Notes: generated by a model from the letters alone, not told the origin. Shown: positions 42,314 through 61,211, counted from the stretch's first letter. The stretch is 64,000 bases of DNA from Cellulosimicrobium sp. Marseille-Q4280 (GCF_943181405.1 NZ_CALPBY010000008.1:186001-250000), one strand, 5' to 3'. A program made the numbers and translations.

Positions 42314-43054
42314 GTGACGATGGTTGTCGAGCCCGATGAGTTCGCCGTACCATCAGGCGTCCCGGCGGAACCCCCGCCGCCGGCTGATCGCACGAGCGTG
42401 CCGAGGACAGAGCCGCCGATGACGAGGACGACCGAAGATCTCGCCGACACCGGTCAACCGGAACCCAGCCTCGGGGACCGGGGAGCCGTCGCGCTCCTCG
42501 AGTACCGGGACGGGCGACCGCAGGCCCTGGGCGACTTCGTCCGCGAGGCGACGCCGCTGCTCTGGCACACCGTCCGTGCGCAGGGCGTCGACCGCGAGCA
42601 GGCCGACGACGTCGTGCAGACCGTGTGGGTGGCGCTCGTCCGCAACGCGATGACCATCAAGGAACCGCACGCCGTGCTCAAGTGGCTGCTCATCACGGCC
42701 AAGCGCGCGGCGTGGGAGACGGTGCGCAAGCACCGTGACGACGCGCGACGCCGCACCGAGCTGCCCGACGACACCGACGAGGGCGTGCCAGAGCTGCCGT
42801 CGGGAGACCCGACGCCGGACCTCGAGGTGCTGCGCAACGAGCGGGACCGCGGGTTGTGGCGAGCCCTCGACCTGCTTCCGGACCGGTGCCAGAAGCTGCT
42901 GCGGCTCGTCTCCCTGGCCGACCGGCCGGACTACAAGGCCATCTCTGCTGCGATCGGCATGCCGGTCGGCAGCATCGGCTCCACGCGCGGCCGCTGCCTC
43001 GCCAAGCTGCGCGACATCATCGACGACCAGGGGGAATCGTGGGAAACATCATGA
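42314..43054 (+). CDS. ECF-like RNA polymerase sigma factor
   Basis: A 246-residue sigma-70-family protein. Start GTG 42314 has a good SD (GGAGGG, 42299-42304); ATG 42419 is a possible shorter start. About 55 N-terminal residues are Pro-rich and extra to the family. Region 2 (TPLLWHTVRAQGVDREQADDVVQTVWVALVRN, read in parts) and region 4 (LLRLVSLADRPDYKAISAAIGMPVGSIGSTRGRCLAKLR, read in parts) are present, region 3 absent. No typical membrane anti-sigma gene follows; instead a small soluble protein overlaps by ATGA. First gene of the protease cassette. Confidence 0.9.
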   Translation: MTMVVEPDEFAVPSGVPAEPPPPADRTSVPRTEPPMTRTTEDLADTGQPEPSLGDRGAVALLEYRDGRPQALGDFVREATPLLWHTVRAQGVDREQADDVVQTVWVALVRNAMTIKEPHAVLKWLLITAKRAAWETVRKHRDDARRRTELPDDTDEGVPELPSGDPTPDLEVLRNERDRGLWRALDLLPDRCQKLLRLVSLADRPDYKAISAAIGMPVGSIGSTRGRCLAKLRDIIDDQGESWETS

Positions 43055-43548
43055 GCGCCGAGTCCAAGCACAGCCCCGACGAGCCCCTGGACGCGGTCGA
43101 CGTCGCGCTCCTCGCCGACCTCGCCCGCATCGCGGACGAGCTCGACCCCGTGCCCGCGGGCCTGGTCGAGCGGTCCCTGTTCGCCATCACGCTCGCCGGC
43201 CTCGAGGCCGAGGTCATGGAGCTGGAGTACGTCCAGGCCCCCGCCATGTCGGTGCGCGGCGACGCGCCGCCCGTCGAGGCGCGGACGATCACGTTCACGT
43301 CCGAGTCCGTCACCGTGATGATCTCGCTGTCGCCCGCCGAGGGCGGCCGGGTACGCGTCGACGGCTGGGCCGCGCCCGCGACGGCGCTGCGCGTCGAGCT
43401 GCACCGGCCGGGGTCGGTGACCGAGACCGCGAGCGACGACGACGGCCGGTTCGTCTTCGACGCCGTCGACCGTGGCCCGGCGAGCCTCGTCGTGCGCCGC
43501 GCCGACGGCACCGGCGGAGCCGTGAGCACGCCGGTCATCGAGCTGTAG
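43051..43548 (+). CDS. Small protein with helical N terminus and carboxypeptidase-regulatory-like beta domain
   Basis: A 165-residue soluble acidic protein. The first about 55 residues are helical (LDAVDVALLADLARIADELDPVPAGLVERSLFAITL), a middle strand-rich part follows, and the last about 70 residues (VRVDGWAAPATALRVELHRPGS to VVRRADGTGGAVSTPVIEL) look like a CnaB/transthyretin-type beta sandwich. No signal peptide. ATGA overlap with the sigma gene makes it the best candidate for a sigma-binding partner or a protease substrate. This is inference from position. ATG 43051 is preferred over GTG 43039. Confidence 0.65.
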   Translation: MSAESKHSPDEPLDAVDVALLADLARIADELDPVPAGLVERSLFAITLAGLEAEVMELEYVQAPAMSVRGDAPPVEARTITFTSESVTVMISLSPAEGGRVRVDGWAAPATALRVELHRPGSVTETASDDDGRFVFDAVDRGPASLVVRRADGTGGAVSTPVIEL

Positions 43549-43695
43549 AGCCGCAGGTCGGCGCCGTGACCCGGTCGGTCGCGGCGCCACGACTGCACCC
43601 TGAACCCCGCCGCGCGACGGTGAGCGTCGCGCGTGCCGGACCGGCCGTGGCACCGGACCGGGCCGGCGAGACCTGTCGTCCTCGAGGAGGAGCAC

Positions 43696-45501
43696 GTGAG
43701 CGAGACCCCTGAGATCCCCCCGGCCCGCACGGTCCGAGACGCCGTAGGCGGTCGTCGACCGGTCCGGCACCTCGACCCGGAGCGCGTCCGTCGCAGTCCG
43801 GGCGCCTCGCGCGTGGAGCCCACGGCGTACGTGTCGGACCGCATCATCGTCCGTGGAGCACCGCCCGCCGGTCTGCGAGACCTCGCCCGCCCGGAGGCCG
43901 AGAGCCTGCGGGCGGGTGGTCCCGGCGCCGAGGTCGCCCTCCCGGCGTGGACCGGCGACGACGCACCGACGACCTGGCTCGACGGCGTACGCCGTATCGC
44001 GGCCGACCTGGGGTACCAGGTCGTGTACGACAGCCGGCTCGGTGACCTCGCGATGGACGACGACGACGCGTTCGGGTACGCGCTGCGGTTCGTGCCGGTT
44101 CGTCCGGACGACGTCGAGGCGGACACGTGGGAGGTGCTGGAGCGCATCGGTTCCGAGCTCGGCGACCTGCGGGACGACGACGGGCTCGAGGCGCCGGCCG
44201 CCGGGCTCGACCACGTCATGCGTGCGCAGCGCCGCACGACCCCGCTGCCCTTCGTCCCGGTGTCGCGTCCTCGCTCGACGCCCCTCCCCGTGAGCGCGAT
44301 CGACGAGTACGGGGTGCCGGGCTCCGGGGGCCTCGTCCCGGTCCGGCTCATCGCGCCCGCGCCGGTGCGACGCTTCGCCGACGGCCCGAACCCGTGGTTC
44401 ACGGCAGAGGGCTTCCGGAGGACCTCGGTCGCTCTCGTCGACACGGGTGTCGGGACGCACCCCTGGTTCGGGACCTACGTGCCGGGCGAGCCGTCGGACC
44501 GGCCGGACTCGGTGGTCGTGCGCGACGCGACGCTGGACGACACCCCGATCGGCACGTTCCCCGTCCCGCGCATCGACTCGGAGGACGCGGAGTACGGAGG
44601 GATGAGCAAGGACCCGCTCACGGGCCCGCTCGACCCGGTCGCGGGCCACGGCACGTTCCAGGCCGGCATCGTGCACCAGCTCTGCCCGGACGCGGTGCTC
44701 CTGTCCGTGCGCGCCTTCGGCGGCTCCGGGGACGTCCCCGAGTGGGAGGTCCTCCACACGCTGTGGCGCCTCCTCCGATTCCACCGGCTCGGTCTGCGGG
44801 GCACGAAGGACTACCACCCGGTGGACGTCGTGGTCCTCGCGATGGGCTACTACCACGAGCAGCCCGAGGACTACGGCTACGACGGTCCGCTGCGCCGCGT
44901 CCTGCGCGCCCTGCGCAAGGCCGGCGTCGTGGTGGTCGTCGCTGCCGGGAACGACGGGACGACGCGACCGATGTTCCCTGCTGCGTGGACGCCCAGGGTC
45001 GACCGCACCGTCGACGGGGCCGTGCCCCGGAAGCCCGCGGACCTCAAGCCCGACTACACCCCGATCGTCGCCGTCGGCGCGACGAATCCCGACTCGACCG
45101 TCGCGGTGTTCAGCAACGACGGTCCCTGGGTCACGGCCGTGAAGCCCGGTGCCGCCGTCGTGAGCACCATGCCGACGACCATCGACGGTCCGGTGACGCC
45201 GTCCGTTCGGCTCCCGGAACGCCTCGGCCCGGGTGTGCGCGCGTCCGTCGACCCCGACGACTTCAAGGGGGGCTTCGCGACCTGGAGCGGTACCTCCTTC
45301 TCCGCGCCCTATCTCGCCGCGGAGATCGCTCGAGAGATCCTCGAGGAGCGTGCGCGACGGACGAGCGAGGCGGAGAAGGCCGAGGCCGCGCCGGAGTCCG
45401 CCGCGGCTGCCCAGGACGCCGTCAGGCAGCGCACGGCGAGCGCGTGGGATGCTGTGCGACGTGTACCGGGACTGTTCGCGCAGGGGGTCACCACCGCCTG
45501 A
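43696..45501 (+). CDS. Cytoplasmic subtilisin-like (S8) serine protease
   Basis: A 601-residue protease with the full catalytic set: Asp249 (VALVDTGVGTHPW), His318 (VAGHGTFQAGIVHQL), oxyanion Asn419 (AAGNDG) and Ser534 (GTSFSAPYLAAEIA). It has no signal peptide, and the first about 235 residues are not a recognisable I9 propeptide. They contain a strand-helix domain (YVSDRIIVRG, then WLDGVRRIAADLGYQVVY) and a very acidic turn. The last about 55 residues form an Ala/Glu-rich helix. GTG start with GGAGGAG SD. It lies 21 bp before the TPR-CHAT gene, so the two proteases are made together inside the cell. Confidence 0.92.
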   Translation: MSETPEIPPARTVRDAVGGRRPVRHLDPERVRRSPGASRVEPTAYVSDRIIVRGAPPAGLRDLARPEAESLRAGGPGAEVALPAWTGDDAPTTWLDGVRRIAADLGYQVVYDSRLGDLAMDDDDAFGYALRFVPVRPDDVEADTWEVLERIGSELGDLRDDDGLEAPAAGLDHVMRAQRRTTPLPFVPVSRPRSTPLPVSAIDEYGVPGSGGLVPVRLIAPAPVRRFADGPNPWFTAEGFRRTSVALVDTGVGTHPWFGTYVPGEPSDRPDSVVVRDATLDDTPIGTFPVPRIDSEDAEYGGMSKDPLTGPLDPVAGHGTFQAGIVHQLCPDAVLLSVRAFGGSGDVPEWEVLHTLWRLLRFHRLGLRGTKDYHPVDVVVLAMGYYHEQPEDYGYDGPLRRVLRALRKAGVVVVVAAGNDGTTRPMFPAAWTPRVDRTVDGAVPRKPADLKPDYTPIVAVGATNPDSTVAVFSNDGPWVTAVKPGAAVVSTMPTTIDGPVTPSVRLPERLGPGVRASVDPDDFKGGFATWSGTSFSAPYLAAEIAREILEERARRTSEAEKAEAAPESAAAAQDAVRQRTASAWDAVRRVPGLFAQGVTTA

Positions 45502-45522
45502 CCACGGGCGGGGGGCGGTCGG

Positions 45523-48096
45523 ATGAACGACGACGTGCGTCGTGGGTTCACCGACCGCCTCCGGGGCGCGCAGGAGATGAACGCGCTCTCGAAGGTGCGC
45601 CCCGCCTCCCGCGAGTTCCGTCGCCTCGTCCGCGACGTGGAGCGGTGGGAGGGGGCCAACGGGGCGACCCGTTGGTCCCGGGAGGTCCGGGTCCGTGCGC
45701 TCGTGGGCGAGGCCGCCTGCGCCTACGCGCTCACGGGGAGCGTGGACGCGGGCCGAGACGTGCTGGCGACGGCGCAGGCTGCGGCAGGTCCGCTGGACGG
45801 CCGGCTCCGTGGTCTGGTCCACGGCCAGCACGGCGTGCTCCTGCTCCGCTCGGGCGACAGCAAGGCGGCGGTCCGTCCGCTGACCGTGGCGCTCGATCTC
45901 GCGGACCCCGCCGACCACCGTGACCTGACGGTGCTGAGCCTGAACCGCGGGTCGGCGCTCGTCGACCTCGGCGTCATGGACGCGGCGCTCGCCGACTACG
46001 AGCGCGCGCTGGAGCACGCGCGCCTGCTCGACAACGATTACTACGTCTCCTTCGCGATGCACAACATCGGGTACATGCACCACGTGCGGGGCGACATGCC
46101 CGCGGCCCTGAAGTACTTCGACGACTCCGTGACGTACCTGCCTGAGGGACCGGACGGCGTCGCGCTCGTCGGCAGGGCACGCGTGCTCTACGAGGTCGGG
46201 CTGCTCTCCGAGGCCGAGGTCGCGCTGGAGGAGGCGGCTTCTCTCCTCGCCGGGGACGGGTTGGCCCAGGAACGCGCGGAGGCGCTGCTGGACCGTGCCC
46301 GATGCCTGGTGGGACTCCGGCGGTACGACGACTCGCGGGCCCTCGCGGGCCAGGCCCGCCGGCTGTACGTGCGGGCGGGCAACACCACGTGGGGCCTGTA
46401 TGCCCGGGTCGTGGAGCTGGAGGCGATGCTCGCCGCGGACCGCACGGAGCAGGTGTCGCGCACGCGTGTGTCCCGGCGCATCGACCTCGCCCTCGAGGTC
46501 GCGCGCGAGGGCGACGCCCGCGGCGCGGTCGCTCGGTTCGGGGTCAGCGTGCCGGCCCGGCTCCAGGCCGCGGAGTGGTCGATCCTCGCCGGCCGCCTGG
46601 ACCATGCCCAGGACGTCCTCGCCGAGATCCGGCGGCTCCCCGAGTGGGCCCCGTTCCCCGTCCGTGTGCAGCACCAGGTCGTCCGAGCGCAGCTGGCGTT
46701 CGCCCGCGGTGACCGCCGCAACGGGGTCCGTGCGGTCCGGCACGGTCAGCGGGCGATCGCCGAGCACCGGGCGCGGCTCGGCTCGGTCGACGCGGTGACG
46801 GCGACGGCGGTCCACGGCGTGCGGCTCGGGAACCTGGACGTCGACGCGGCGCTCGGCACGGGCCGGCCGGCCGACGTCTTCGACGCGGTGGAGCGAGGGC
46901 GCGCGACGTTCGCGGGATCCGGGCGCGTGCGGCCACCCGCCGACCCGGAGCTGGCCGCGCTGCTCACCGCCGCGCGCCGCGAGGTCGAGGCGGCGCGGGA
47001 CATCGGGTCCGACGGCGAGGGAGCGGCCCAGCTCCGGCGCCAGCAGCACCTGCGAGAGGCGAGGCGACTCCAGGACGACGCGCGGCGACGGTCCTGGCGG
47101 CACGAGGGCGAGGCCGGCACCCCGACGCCGACGACGACGCGCGAGCTGCGGTCGGCGCTCGCCGACAGCGGGTCCGGGGCCGTCGTCGCGGACCTGGTGC
47201 TCTCGGGCGGCGACGTGATGGCGGTCAGGGTGTCGCGGGACGGCTCGCGCCTCCTCCGCCTCGCACCGCTCGGCGACGTCGCCGAGCGGGTGCGGCGGGC
47301 GCGCGCGGACTTCGCGGTGCTCGCCAACGCTCTCATCCCCGTCCCGATGCGGACGGCGGCCGTGTCGTCGCTCCAGCGTTCGCTGACCTGGCTCGACGAC
47401 GCGCTGGTCGCTCCGCTCGCGGCGGACGGCGACCTTCACATCGCGGCGCGGAACCTCCTGCTCGCCGTGCCGTGGGCGTCCCTGCCGTCCAGGAAGGGAC
47501 GTCGGACCTGGGCGAACTCGTGGGTCGACCTCCAGCAGGGCCTCCCCGTCCGTCGCCAGGGCGAGGCGCTCGTCGTGGCCGGACCGGGACTGCGGTTCGC
47601 CGCCGCAGAGGCGAAGCTCGTGGCGGGCGTGTGGGAGGACGCGCACCTGATCTCGGGGGAGGGCGCGACCTGCAGCGCCGCGGTGGAGAGGCTCCCCGAC
47701 GCCGGCGTCGTGCACCTGGCCGCGCACGGCACGCACGACATCGACAACCCGCTGTTCTCGTCGCTCCGTCTCGCCGACGGGCCGCTGTTCGCCCACGAGC
47801 TCGACGGCATCGACCTGAGAGGGGTGGTCGTCGTCCTGTCGGCGTGCGAGGTGGGCCTGTCGACGCCGCGCATCGGCGGGGAGTCGCTCGGGCTCACGAG
47901 CGTCCTGCTACGACTCGGCGCGCGAGCGGTGATCGCCAGCGTCGGCCCGCTGCGCGACGACGTCGCGGCGCGGGTCATGCCGGCCCTGCACGCCGAGCTG
48001 CGAGACGGCGCGATGCCCGGGACCGCGCTCGCGCGCGCCGTCGCGGACGAGCCGGAGCCCGTGCCCCTCGTCTGCTTCGGGCCGCTCGTCGTGTGA
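45523..48096 (+). CDS. TPR-CHAT caspase-like cysteine protease
   Basis: An 857-residue protein. The N-terminal half is helical with TPR-like pairs ([67 protein letters not shown]). The C-terminal CHAT domain has the caspase-type dyad: His735 in [11 protein letters not shown] and Cys775 in [10 protein letters not shown], followed by [22 protein letters not shown]. It should cleave protein targets after activation through the TPR region. It is soluble. Last gene of the sigma/beta-protein/S8/CHAT cassette. TPR-CHAT proteins are known as the Csx29 protease of type III-E CRISPR and as partners in other defence systems, but no CRISPR or nuclease gene is nearby. Confidence 0.93.
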   Translation: MNDDVRRGFTDRLRGAQEMNALSKVRPASREFRRLVRDVERWEGANGATRWSREVRVRALVGEAACAYALTGSVDAGRDVLATAQAAAGPLDGRLRGLVHGQHGVLLLRSGDSKAAVRPLTVALDLADPADHRDLTVLSLNRGSALVDLGVMDAALADYERALEHARLLDNDYYVSFAMHNIGYMHHVRGDMPAALKYFDDSVTYLPEGPDGVALVGRARVLYEVGLLSEAEVALEEAASLLAGDGLAQERAEALLDRARCLVGLRRYDDSRALAGQARRLYVRAGNTTWGLYARVVELEAMLAADRTEQVSRTRVSRRIDLALEVAREGDARGAVARFGVSVPARLQAAEWSILAGRLDHAQDVLAEIRRLPEWAPFPVRVQHQVVRAQLAFARGDRRNGVRAVRHGQRAIAEHRARLGSVDAVTATAVHGVRLGNLDVDAALGTGRPADVFDAVERGRATFAGSGRVRPPADPELAALLTAARREVEAARDIGSDGEGAAQLRRQQHLREARRLQDDARRRSWRHEGEAGTPTPTTTRELRSALADSGSGAVVADLVLSGGDVMAVRVSRDGSRLLRLAPLGDVAERVRRARADFAVLANALIPVPMRTAAVSSLQRSLTWLDDALVAPLAADGDLHIAARNLLLAVPWASLPSRKGRRTWANSWVDLQQGLPVRRQGEALVVAGPGLRFAAAEAKLVAGVWEDAHLISGEGATCSAAVERLPDAGVVHLAAHGTHDIDNPLFSSLRLADGPLFAHELDGIDLRGVVVVLSACEVGLSTPRIGGESLGLTSVLLRLGARAVIASVGPLRDDVAARVMPALHAELRDGAMPGTALARAVADEPEPVPLVCFGPLVV

Positions 48097-48165
48097 GCCG
48101 TCGTGTCGCCGCTGCGTCCTCCACGACGCCGCCGAGCGAGGCCGTCGTCCTGCTCGGGCCGCGGT

Positions 48166-48194
48166 TTGGACCACGCGCCGTCGTCCCGTACGAT
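48166..48194 (+). promoter_or_regulatory. Promoter of rplJ-rplL
   Basis: TTGGAC (48166-48171), 17-bp spacer, TACGAT (48189-48194). It separates the ribosomal genes from the CHAT cassette. Transcription would start near 48201, at the beginning of the L10 leader. Confidence 0.65.
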
Positions 48195-48200
48195 GGACGC

Positions 48201-48340
48201 GTACCCAAGACCGCCGGTCGTCCGACGCTGCCCGCAGACTCCTCTGCAGGACGTGAAGGCCGAAGTCCCACCACGAGGTGGAGGCCAGCGCAGGTAGCGA
48301 ATCGACGACGTCCGCCCGGCCCCGCCGTGCGAGCGACACC
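48201..48340 (+). ncRNA. Ribosomal protein L10 leader (autoregulatory RNA)
   Basis: The region reads ACCCAAGACCGCCGGTCGTC, then a CTGC.../...GCAG hairpin (GCCCGCAGACTCCTCTGCAG), then GTGAAGGCC and a CAGCGCAGGTAGCGAAT segment. This is the layout of the L10 leader that binds L10(L12)4 and represses rplJ. Assigned by pattern and position, not by a covariance search. Confidence 0.6.
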
Positions 48341-48364
48341 GAGCCCCGCGCCTGCGCGGGGCTC
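48341..48364 (+). terminator. Attenuator hairpin before rplJ
   Basis: A perfect 11-bp inverted repeat (48341-48351 with 48354-48364), followed by GTTCTCGTT, 50 bp before the rplJ start. It fits premature termination linked to the L10 leader. Confidence 0.6.
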
Positions 48365-48413
48365 GTTCTCGTTCCGGGGCCACGCCGGTGGTACCACCAC
48401 CGGAAGGATTGCC

Positions 48414-48944
48414 ATGGCGAGGCCGGACAAGGCAGCCGCAGTCGTCGAGCTCTCGGACAAGTTCCGCGACTCGAACGCTGCCGTGCTGACCGAGTACCGC
48501 GGGCTCACCGTCGCGCAGCTCAAGCAGCTGCGTCGGTCGCTCAGCGGCAACGCAACCTACGCCGTGGTGAAGAACACGCTGACCGCCATCGCGGCCAAGG
48601 AGGCCGGTGTCGAGGGACTCGACGCCGACCTGCAGGGCCCGTCGGCCATTGCCTTCGTCACCGGGGACCCGGTCGAGGCAGCCAAGGGTCTGCGTGACTT
48701 CGCCAAGGCGAACCCCGCGCTGGTCATCAAGGGCGGTGTCCTCGACGGGCGCCCCCTGACCGCTGCGGAGGTCACGAAGCTCGCGGACCTCGAGTCCCGC
48801 GAGGTCCTGCTGGCCAAGGCGGCCGGCGCGATGAAGGCCAAGCTGTTCCAGGCCGCGTACGTCTTCACCGCGAACACCGCCCAGGCCGCCCGCGTCATCG
48901 ATGCCCTGCGTCAGAAGCAGGAATCGGAGGGCGCTGCCGCCTGA
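48414..48944 (+). CDS. rplJ: 50S ribosomal protein L10
   Basis: A 176-residue L10 ([32 protein letters not shown]), the base of the L7/L12 stalk. Start ATG 48414 with SD GGAAGGA. The C-terminal helix ([23 protein letters not shown]) carries L12 dimers. Autoregulated through the upstream leader. Followed by rplL after 112 bp. Confidence 0.98.
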   Translation: MARPDKAAAVVELSDKFRDSNAAVLTEYRGLTVAQLKQLRRSLSGNATYAVVKNTLTAIAAKEAGVEGLDADLQGPSAIAFVTGDPVEAAKGLRDFAKANPALVIKGGVLDGRPLTAAEVTKLADLESREVLLAKAAGAMKAKLFQAAYVFTANTAQAARVIDALRQKQESEGAAA

Positions 48945-49056
48945 TCCCGTGCCGGTCCTCTGACTGGTTCGTGATCACGACAGCGCAAGCACACACCCCG
49001 CTTCTGGCAGGCCCGCCACGGGCCGTGGCCGAGCACCAACCGAAAGGAACGCCATC

Positions 49057-49446
49057 ATGGCGAAGCTCAGCACCGAAGAGCTCATCGAGCAGTTCAAGGA
49101 CCTCACCCTCATCGAGCTCAACGAGTTCGTGAAGGCCTTCGAGGAGACCTTCGAGGTCACCGCGGCCGCCCCCGTCGCCGCTGCCGCCCCGGCCGCTGCC
49201 GGTGGCGCTGCCGCCGCCGAGGAGGCCGAGGAGAAGACGGAGTTCGACGTCGTCCTCGAGGCCGCCGGCGACAAGAAGATCCAGGTCATCAAGGAGGTGC
49301 GCGCGCTCACGTCCCTCGGTCTCAAGGAGGCCAAGGACCTCGTGGACGGCGCCCCGAAGCCCGTCCTGGAGGGCGCGACCAAGGAGGCCGCGGACAAGGC
49401 CAAGGCTGCCCTCGAGGGCGCCGGCGCCACGGTCACCGTCAAGTGA
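49057..49446 (+). CDS. rplL: 50S ribosomal protein L7/L12
   Basis: A 129-residue stalk protein: N-terminal dimerisation helix ([21 protein letters not shown]), Ala/Pro-rich hinge, and C-terminal domain ([21 protein letters not shown]) that recruits translation GTPases. SD CGAAAGGA. Followed by two terminator hairpins, so rpoBC has its own promoter. Confidence 0.98.
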   Translation: MAKLSTEELIEQFKDLTLIELNEFVKAFEETFEVTAAAPVAAAAPAAAGGAAAAEEAEEKTEFDVVLEAAGDKKIQVIKEVRALTSLGLKEAKDLVDGAPKPVLEGATKEAADKAKAALEGAGATVTVK

Positions 49447-49451
49447 TCTCG

Positions 49452-49475
49452 CCGGTCCCGTCCTGACGGGACCGG
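49452..49475 (+). terminator. First hairpin after rplL
   Basis: An 11-bp perfect stem (49452-49462 with 49465-49475), 6 bp after the rplL stop. Confidence 0.6.
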
Positions 49476-49488
49476 TCGTCACGCCGCA

Positions 49489-49521
49489 CGAGGCCCGCAC
49501 CCCGCTGGGGTGCGGGCCTCG
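49489..49521 (+). terminator. Second, strong terminator after rplL
   Basis: A 15-bp perfect stem (49489-49503 with 49507-49521) with a GCT loop, followed by TCGTGTCC. Confidence 0.8.
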
Positions 49522-49803
49522 TCGTGTCCGTCGACGTGCCGGGGCGCGGCGGCCGGCAGCCGGCCGCGGCGCGCGCAGGGCGCCGACCGGCTTCCCGGAT
49601 GGGCGTGGTGTGTGCCACCATGTGCGGGTCGACGATGCAGAGCAGCAGGACAGCACAGGACAGCACCACACAGCGGAGCCGACGAACGGCCGGGCACCAG
49701 TGCCCGGAGAGCGTGCGGCGGGCGACGAGGCCCGCCGGAGGAGTACCGGGCAGGGTGCCGGACGGCGCCGGGTCGAGCCCGGCAGGTCGGTGCGCGGTCG
49801 GGG

Positions 49804-49832
49804 TGGACGTGCACGCTCGCAGGGGGTATGCT
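49804..49832 (+). promoter_or_regulatory. Promoter of rpoB-rpoC
   Basis: TGGACG (49804-49809), 17-bp spacer, TATGCT (49827-49832), 148 bp before the rpoB TTG. The region from 49522 to 49803 shows no gene or clear structure; 49833-49980 would be the rpoB leader and shows no recognised element. Confidence 0.6.
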
Positions 49833-49980
49833 AACGCTTTGCGCTGTCCTGTGCCCACGATCTCAGATACCCCCGACCCCCTCGACGACGTACGTGCGCG
49901 TCCGCGAGGAGTCGTGGCGGCGGTGATCGCGACCAGCCGGGTGGTGCAGCGTTCTTTCGATCTGCAGGGAAGGACCCCTC

Positions 49981-53505
<3,525 letters not shown>

Positions 53506-53526
53506 TCTCGGGCAGGCGGGGGCGTC

Positions 53527-53548
53527 GGCCCGGTCCTCTGACCGGGCC
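53527..53548 (+). other. Hairpin in the rpoB-rpoC spacer
   Basis: A perfect 9-bp stem GGCCCGGTC/GACCGGGCC with a CTCT loop, flanked by G-rich and C-rich arms that may extend it. Possible processing or partial-attenuation site, since rpoC has no promoter of its own that can be seen. Confidence 0.45.
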
Positions 53549-53658
53549 CCGCTCCCGCCCTCCCCGCACCCCATTCGTTCCACCCCGTCTTGATGAAGCC
53601 GACGGCGACGGTCCCCTCGGAGGGACCGCGCCCCGGCAGACGAAGGAAGTAGGACACC

Positions 53659-57540
<3,882 letters not shown>

Positions 57541-57569
57541 CGTCCCGCACCAGCGGGGCGGCACCTGAC

Positions 57570-57612
57570 GGGTGCCCGACGACGCAGGCCCGGCCTGCGT
57601 CGTCGGGCACCC
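57570..57612 (+). terminator. Terminator after rpoC
   Basis: A perfect 21-bp inverted repeat (57570-57590 with 57592-57612) with almost no loop, 30 bp after the rpoC stop. It is the longest hairpin in the window. Confidence 0.9.
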
Positions 57613-57675
57613 GTCCGCGTTCCCCGCCCCGCCGGTCCCACCCAGCGCGTCCGGCCAGGACGCCGACCAGCGCCT

Positions 57676-57704
57676 TTGACTACCCCCCGGGTGGCAGGTA
57701 ACCT
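57676..57704 (+). promoter_or_regulatory. Promoter of the rpsL-rpsG-fusA operon
   Basis: TTGACT (57676-57681), 17-bp spacer, TAACCT (57699-57704). One of the best housekeeping promoter matches in the window. Confidence 0.75.
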
Positions 57705-57710
57705 GGTAAA

Positions 57711-58017
57711 CCGTGCCCGCGCCGTCGGGCCCTCCGTGATGTCCCTGGCGGGACCGTGCTCAGCGAGCGATCGCCGGCGCACTGTCGCTCATCGCCACGC
57801 TGGATCTCCGGACGGGCCGATGTGAGTGCCCGGGCATTCCGGATCCGGTCCTGACAGCGCCTCGCGCCGCAGGGCAGGAGATGGACCATCGGGCCGGTGG
57901 TAGGTGGCTGCTGCAGCGTGTCGAGCGCTGCGGGTGCCTCGTGCGATCGGCTCCACCAGCCAGCACGACCACCACCGGGGATCGCCCCGGTACAGCTCGA
58001 GAAGACACGGAGACGTA
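57711..58017 (+). other. Long leader of rpsL
   Basis: About 307 nt between the promoter and the rpsL GTG, with no gene. A 7-bp hairpin ACCGGGG-ATCG-CCCCGGT lies at 57974-57991, just before the SD (GGAGA, 58009-58013). The length suggests an autoregulatory leader, but no known motif was recognised. Confidence 0.35.
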
Positions 58018-58392
58018 GTGCCTACGATCCAGCAGCTCGTCCGCAAGGGGCGGACCTCGAAGGTGGGGAAGTCCAAGACTCCCGCCCTCAAGGGTTCCCC
58101 GCAGCGGCGCGGTGTGTGCACGCGCGTGTACACCACCACCCCGAAGAAGCCGAACTCCGCGCTGCGCAAGGTCGCTCGCGTGAAGCTCTCCTCCCAGGTC
58201 GAGGTCACGGCCTACATCCCCGGCGTCGGCCACAACCTGCAGGAGCACTCCATCGTGCTCGTCCGCGGTGGTCGTGTGAAGGACCTCCCGGGTGTGCGCT
58301 ACAAGATCGTGCGCGGCGCGCTCGACACGCAGGGCGTGAAGAACCGCAAGCAGGCCCGCAGCCGCTACGGCGCCAAGAAGGAGAAGAGCTGA
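58018..58392 (+). CDS. rpsL: 30S ribosomal protein S12
   Basis: A 124-residue S12. GTG start gives [11 protein letters not shown]. Streptomycin-resistance positions are wild type (Lys in TPKKPNSA and Lys in GRVKDLPG). It sits at the decoding centre. Its TGA overlaps the rpsG ATG (TGATG). Confidence 0.98.
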   Translation: MPTIQQLVRKGRTSKVGKSKTPALKGSPQRRGVCTRVYTTTPKKPNSALRKVARVKLSSQVEVTAYIPGVGHNLQEHSIVLVRGGRVKDLPGVRYKIVRGALDTQGVKNRKQARSRYGAKKEKS

Positions 58393-58862
58393 TGCCTCGC
58401 AAGGGCCCGGCCCCGAAGCGGCCGCTCATCGTCGACCCCGTCTACGGGTCGCCCGTCGTCACGCAGCTCATCAACAAGGTGCTGCTCGACGGCAAGAAGT
58501 CCACCGCCGAGTCGATCGTCTACGGCGCCCTCGAGGGCGTCCGGGCGAAGACCGACGGCGACCCGGTCGTCGTCCTCAAGCGCGCGCTCGAGAACGTGCG
58601 CCCCGCGCTCGAGGTCCGCTCGCGCCGCGTCGGCGGTGCGACCTACCAGGTCCCCGTCGAGGTGCGCCCCACGCGTTCCACGACCCTCGCGCTGCGCTGG
58701 CTCACGGACTACTCGCGCGCCCGTCGCGAGAAGACCATGACCGAGCGCCTCATGAACGAGATCCTCGACGCGAGCAACGGCCTCGGCGCCGCGGTCAAGC
58801 GTCGCGAGGACATGCACAAGATGGCGGAGTCCAACAAGGCCTTCGCCCACTACCGCTGGTAG
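58392..58862 (+). CDS. rpsG: 30S ribosomal protein S7
   Basis: A 156-residue S7 ([36 protein letters not shown]). It nucleates assembly of the 30S head and often regulates the str operon. Translation is coupled to rpsL by a 1-bp overlap. fusA follows after 115 bp. Confidence 0.98.
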   Translation: MPRKGPAPKRPLIVDPVYGSPVVTQLINKVLLDGKKSTAESIVYGALEGVRAKTDGDPVVVLKRALENVRPALEVRSRRVGGATYQVPVEVRPTRSTTLALRWLTDYSRARREKTMTERLMNEILDASNGLGAAVKRREDMHKMAESNKAFAHYRW

Positions 58863-58977
58863 TCCGCCCGACCGGCCCCGTGGACTCGCGTCCCCGGGGC
58901 CGTCGGCGGGTCTCCGGCCGGCCACCCCGGTCCGAGCAGCGCCCCCGACTCAACCCACCTAGCGAGGGAAACAGACC

Positions 58978-61080
<2,103 letters not shown>

Positions 61081-61211
61081 GACCCCACAGGTCGTAGTAG
61101 TCCCGCACAACCATCAACCTGTAGGCAACCGCAACGCCCCGTGGATGTAGGATCTTTCGGTCGACATTCGCAAACGTTCGGCACATCTACCCAAGTCCCA
61201 GGAGGACCCCA

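Noticed and set aside
42931-47796. Open frame of 1621 codons antisense to the S8 and CHAT genes
   Set aside because: Same GC artefact; the sense strand carries complete catalytic motifs in both proteases.
39522-48096. Integrated mobile element between rplA and rplJ
   Set aside because: No integrase, transposase, terminal repeats, target duplication or composition shift could be seen.
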